Shown one piece after another: positions 59,055-64,000 of a stretch of DNA of 64,000 nucleotides. Source of the stretch: Ancylostoma caninum (Eukaryota; Nematoda; Chromadorea; Rhabditida; Ancylostomatidae); NCBI GenBank assembly GCA_037903475.1, contig JBAJFG010000495.1, positions 620,001-684,000 on the forward strand, in the 5' to 3' direction. The notes beneath the pieces are model-generated. The model had not been told where the DNA came from. It did no database searches and worked only from the letters and a program-made list of their open reading frames with translations. Position numbers and translations under genes: made by a program. Each line of letters opens with the position of its first letter. Position 1 is the first letter of the stretch.

Positions 59055-62000
59055 GCGCAGAAAACTTACCGGAAACAAAAGTCTGATAAGAGTCCGAACA
59101 AAGTCAGAATAAACTAAATATGAGTGTTACTAAAACTCCAAGAATTAGTTGGAATCTAAATATTAGCTCGTCATAAGTAGAGAGTGTTCGCACAATGCTT
59201 TTTTAAAATTGAATCACGGAATTCTATTTTGCACGTGTTTGATAACTCGATAGCCCACAAGATATCTCGGAGAACTTTTCTGAAGGTTGACATCTCCTGA
59301 CACCTTTAAAGGTAACATAGAAGATCCGTTCTTTCGAAGCAGATAAAAAGTCAGAAAAAAAAACGATGAGACTCACATTTCCTTAAGAAGAGAAGGATTA
59401 GACAAACACTAGAATTGGCTCTAAGACAGTGAAAGTCGCATGGAAATAACGTCTTCTTAACAACCAGTGGGTGGCAACAAGTGGGGAGGAATCAACACGA
59501 GTACCTATTCTTGCTATGCCTTGCTCAATTACGAGGAAAAATCCTCTCAACTACTAATGAAAAAATAATTTCTTCAAAGAATGCAAGAGATGCTTCAGAA
59601 CTGCTGGAAATGAACAGCTTAATGGGAAAAGAAAGTGCAGTTCTCTTCATATGAGAACAGGCAAACGCTTCCTAGTATAATAAAGCAGCGGCTAAACAAC
59701 AGCTTGCGGGCTGCTTTTGCACAAAATCCTGTTATGATATCCAGAAGGGTAAGAGCACTGCGTGAGATAAAGCAAGTGGGAAAGAGTGAGTAGCCTTCTG
59801 CATTTCCTCCAAAAACTTGGAAGCAATCATTCACATAACTCCCCAAGAAAGAATGGAAACCAGCAAGTTCTAACATGGCTCCTTGACAAGGCAAGGAAAT
59901 AGGAGATAGGGAATACTGCTAGATTTTAGCTCAAAAAAATTGTTTGAGCGGTCACAATATTCTTCTATTCTCAGCTTGGTAGTCAAATGTACAAGATAGT
60001 TGAAATTAGCTTTGACATACGTTAATATGTTACAACCTAAACGGGTGATCTCTAAAATTATAGACGCGAACGATGTGGCGGTGACACCGACGGAAATGTT
60101 TGCATCTAAGACACCATGGTTCTCACGCGGAGAGTTCTCAGAGTACTATGTATAGCAAAGGCGAAAGTACAAGGAGTCACCACCTACTTAATAATGGATG
60201 TATCCTGGAACTGTGGATGTATTTAACCACATGCACTAAATGGCAGGAAGGAGCAGTATCTTATGTCCATGAAAAGTATGTCCAAGCTTCTAATTTGAAA
60301 TCTCAGCTCTCCCAGTTTTCCTCTCATTTTTGTTGCCTTTTCGAAGGATCTCTGGAAGTGTTGGCTCAAAGTCGTGGGCACTACAGAAATAAGGTAGAAA
60401 AATAATTGGAGTTTACTTGAGAGCTGAGAGGGAATTATGTCATGTTATTGGGAACCATACGATTTCTAGACAACACTTGCAGCGTCGCAACGCGAAGGCT
60501 CGTTAACATCTGAGAAATCCCCCACTGACCGGCAGCAAATGGCGTTACCTCTTTGCAATTACAAAGCTTTGGAATAAATGAATAAAAATAAGATATGAGA
60601 CTGGTGCCAATGTGGGAAGTCTCGGATTCTATTCTAACAATGGAATAGATTTTTTGTTTTTTTTGTTGTAAAGTCAGGATTCTTGCTGATTTTTTTCCAA
60701 AAATTCTCGTAGTTCCTGGAAGATGGAAGTCAATCAGCAACAGTTGGATCCAGAAGGGAGAATTCAAAGAGGAAGTGGTTCACCCACATGTTCTTACAGG
60801 TGATCACTTTTGGAACCCTTCCTACGATGCCCTCGCCCGCTTCCATTCTGCCTCCCCGCCCATTCTAGGAAGCGAATGGGAGGTACGGATGATGCATGCA
60901 CGAGCAGAATGTATGCATACAATCAACCTACTCCATGATTTGCAGAGGAATGCGTAGACCTACAGCCTTCACATCATCGCTATAGGGCGTTCATCTGTCA
61001 TTCTAAGGCATTCTTTACGTCATGCGTGGGTTAGAAATGCCATGGATCTACTAGCAGAACATTAAGGGACTTGATGTTAATATAATAGAAGCATATGAAC
61101 ACTGCTCCGTTCTTTCCTCAGCGAATAAGCACATGTGTCTGACGCGCGACTGATGCACGCATCTATTACAAGTTGTTCTTAACCTCCAACGTTCCCTTCC
61201 CGTGTGTAATTTTTAAGAAAGTTTAATTTTTTGAAATTTTGTTGGGTATGGTGATTTCTCAGTTCAGCAAAAGGGAGACACGCTCTCACCCCCCCCCCCC
61301 CCATGATATCCATTCCGGCTTCCACGACCAGACTCACAGAGATCCCCTTTGAGTTTGCATTTCGATGGATAGTTACGCAAGAATTGTTGTTTGAACTGCT
61401 GTTCATGCACTAGAATTGTCGATAAAGTTGACAAAAAATAAAACATTTTGGTTGTAAATTAAAATGTAGTTGGGTGGTACGTATATTGTGCCGTTCCTGC
61501 TGCAAAAAAAAATTTTTTTGCACGAGGTTTCTGGACAATCCGCTTCCGGAGAGTAACTTCTGAGGAACTTTGTACTCTTCGTGAGAGTTCCTCATCATCA
61601 ACTCCCCAAAAGGAGCCCTCCATGCTTGACCAATAAGGGACTTACCCATGGTCCCGCCTCAGTTCCACCCTCATAACCCCTAAAAGTTAGGGAACAGAAA
61701 GGGTATTTGTGTTTGGGAGTTTTGCGCGGAATCAGGCAATTCATTGCGCTCAGGTTTTGCCTGGAGATTCTAGGTATATGGAAACCCCAGGAGCGATTCT
61801 GAGATGGGCCGCTTCCTTCGAATGCATTACCTGACATCAAACAAACTTACTGTTTTGGGACGAAATTTTCCTGTAAATACCATCAATTAGACAGAATCCC
61901 GAGAACCATTCTTTATTATGAGAGCTGTCCTCACAGATACCTCACGTTTTGTGCAGCTATTCATAGGAAGGAGCAATTATGTTCAGTTGAAATTTCTCCA

Positions 62001-62334
62001 TGGAAGCAATTCATAATGTCTGCGCAGTCACTGACGTGTCCCAGTGTTCTTGAATAAAAAGAAATTAAACTTGTCTAGAAAGTTGCTATGAACTTCGTAT
62101 ATCTAAATGACCTGACTTATTCAGTGTTTGAATCCGCGAGAAAAAAAGTTGTTCAAGGAGTGCTGAGCAGGACCAAGGGACGGATATGTTTCCTCACAGA
62201 CCTTTGCAATATTTTTGGCACATTTACAGACCTTATTGAGAGAGCTACAAATGTGCTACTGTGACTTGGAAGCTGTACACATTTTTGTCGCAAAATGATC
62301 ACTGCGGTCCAAAGGTAACCCTGTGACACGTATG

Positions 62335-63512
62335 TACAGTCTATCCGAAACGACGAGTCCCCTCAGAAGGTGGGGAATCTCGCCGCGACTCCGGCGCGGC
62401 CGTCTTGGCAGCGTTCGTCAAATTGATCTACCGTTGAGATCAACGCCGCCACGTTCAATCGGCAAAAAAGTGGGTTTTTCTTCATTTTTTATCCATTGTT
62501 GTGCTTTCTTTTTTCGAATACATCATCAGATATCAGGCCGTTGCTTGTGCAAAGCTGTTTCGCACGTTTCTTTTTTATTTAAATGTTTTTTCTATGTTTT
62601 CCGTGGCCATAGTAGAAACTGCAAAAAAACACATTCAAATAAAAGAAGAATCGTTCAAAACGGCCTCAGACAAGCAACGGTCTGATATGTGATGATATAT
62701 TCAAAAACGAAACCACAACTTTGGACAAAAACAAATAAAACCCACCTTTTTGCCGATTTAGCGTGGCGGCGTTGATCTCAACAGCTGATCATTTCGACGA
62801 ACGCTGCCAAGACGGCCGCGCCGCACTCGCTCTGCCTCGAGGTCTCCCGCCTTCTGAGGGGACTCGTCGTTTCGCATCTCAGGCATTCGGGCGCGAGTCC
62901 CGCCTGACAAAACGCCCCTTTTTTATTTTCGCGACAAAATCCGGTGCACCGGCGGGAGACACCATTTTGGTTTTATTGCGGGATTGAGCGGAAAATATTG
63001 CAGGATTGTGATCGTCACGTACGCCTCCAGCGAGGGGTATATAAGGGCATCAGTTTGTAGGTAGATCTCAGTCTACTTTCCGCCTCGGCGGAGAGTGGAG
63101 TCCTACGGGACTCGTCTGGCCCACTGAGGCCCGGTTGAAACCGTGGCCCGGTGCAGGAACCGGTAGAGATGCGTGGGGAGCGGTCGAGCGCAGATGCGGC
63201 TCGGATGCAGAAATGCGTCCTAATCCGCTAGTACCGGCCGACGTCGGCGGATGGAGTGCGTGCGCTCCTGAACTCGGCGCGCATTTTTGCTTCCTTGTGC
63301 TTTTCAGTTCCGGGACAAAATTCGATCTCCTCTATCATGATGCTGGGTATCATCGTCGGGACGAAATCCGGTCTCCCGCCGGAGCTCGCGGGACAAAATC
63401 AGGATGTTGCGGGAGAAAAACGCCCAGTTTTTGATGACTCCCGCTCACACTCGAGCGGGAGTCATGATTTTGTCAGGCGGGACTCGCGCCCGAATGTCTG
63501 AGATAGACTGTA
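62335..63512. mobile_element. TA-bounded nested foldback element, right-arm copy (1178 bp)
   Basis: Mirror image of 53209-54386, with TACAGTCTATC at 62335-62345 and its complement at 63502-63512. It carries the one arm difference noticed, G at 63363 (GACGAAATCC against the left-arm GACAAAATCC in this orientation). Confidence 0.8.
63038..63044 (+). promoter_or_regulatory. TATA box in the nested element (right arm)
   Basis: TATATAA in the context GGGGTATATAAGGGCATCAG. Mirror of 53677-53683, so the two potential promoters point away from the palindrome centre. Confidence 0.45.
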
Positions 63513-64000
63513 CCCATGATCGCGCCAAAAGTGGCTGTGATCTAAATTTGAGCACATCTTTCTTATCGGTTATCGATGGGTTCGGTGTTTGGCTGTTTTC
63601 TGCGAGTCTCCCGCCTGGTGCGGTCTCTTCTTCTTCCTCAACCATTTCTCACTCCATAGACTGTTCTTACTACATTTATATAGCATAATCTTCAATACAG
63701 GTAATCATTTGTGAGGCTGCTACAGCACTATTAATACATACTAGTTCATCAAACCTGATAGCCCTGGGCGCTTGTCGTTGAACTAGGTCCGGCCAGTCAC
63801 ACGTCTAACTTTAATGGATTAATCACCCGTTAACGGTATTGTCATCATATCCTGTTCGCTCATCAATATTAGTCATGCCAGTATTAGACCTAACTAATCC
63901 TTGCTTCTTCATATTCATCCAGCGCCAAGAGGGGTTGCCTCAAACATCACTGCATCTGTGAATAAAGTAACTTTTCAATAGTTATCTCTGGTGCTTGTGG

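Larger units (their letters stand above)
58986..64000. repeat. Right arm of a giant inverted repeat (about 5,015 bp, reaches window end)
   Basis: Reverse complement of 52721-57735 without any indel that I could detect. It begins at TGCTG (58986-58990), inside the TTAA foldback element. It contains mirror copies of every landmark of the left arm, including the nested foldback element (62335-63512) and its TATA box (63038-63044). Because it runs to the last base, the true arm length is unknown. Confidence 0.95.

Overview
This 64 kb window looks like nuclear DNA of a nematode, most likely a strongylid (hookworm-type) worm. The splice acceptors are the nematode TTTCAG type, genes are split into many small exons, 11-14 base C/G tracts recur, and there is a dense load of mariner, Tc3-like, hAT-like and TTAA-target elements plus a CR1/Jockey-class LINE. 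The species is inferred from style and protein resemblance only.

Only two complete multi-exon protein genes can be assembled. At 10299-16611 (+) a 13-exon gene encodes a 558-residue SLC23/NAT (nucleobase-ascorbate transporter) protein whose normally fixed substrate-site residues are altered. It converges with a 13-exon gene at 17245-20791 (-) encoding a 451-residue La-related, LARP7-like RNA-binding protein. Other genic items are a sound tRNA-Thr(CGU) at 23350-23421 (-) with a decayed tRNA-Thr relic 0.6 kb away, and a lone exon resembling ribosomal protein eL33 at 30687-30849 (-).

Most of the rest is transposon-derived or has no recognisable content. In order: a foldback repeat (1-251); a Tc3-like element with outer and inner inverted repeats (1693-3283); two TTAA-bounded elements that share one TTAA (5746-6509 and 6506-6976); a hAT-like MITE with an exact 8-bp duplication inside an SLC23 intron (13447-13711); a third TTAA element (21294-21717) with a decayed relative at 49.5 kb; a TA-bounded foldback (22930-23170); a dead mariner (34654-35695); a deleted mariner of another lineage (41107-41810); a LINE reverse transcriptase with two in-frame TGA stops (45.4-47.4 kb); and a tRNA-derived SINE-like repeat (51.3-51.5 kb).

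The last 11 kb is the most striking region. It is a giant inverted repeat with arms 52721-57735 and 58986-64000, about 5,015 bp each. The arms are collinear about an axis at 58360.5 with no indel seen and one base difference noticed, around a 1,250 bp spacer. The inner edges lie inside a 471-bp TTAA foldback element, and the right arm reaches the end of the window, so the structure may continue. It may be a recent inverted duplication seeded by the foldback element, or an assembly fold-back. Each arm carries a 1.18 kb nested foldback element rich in GCGGGAG and TTTTGTCCCG motifs with a good TATA box.
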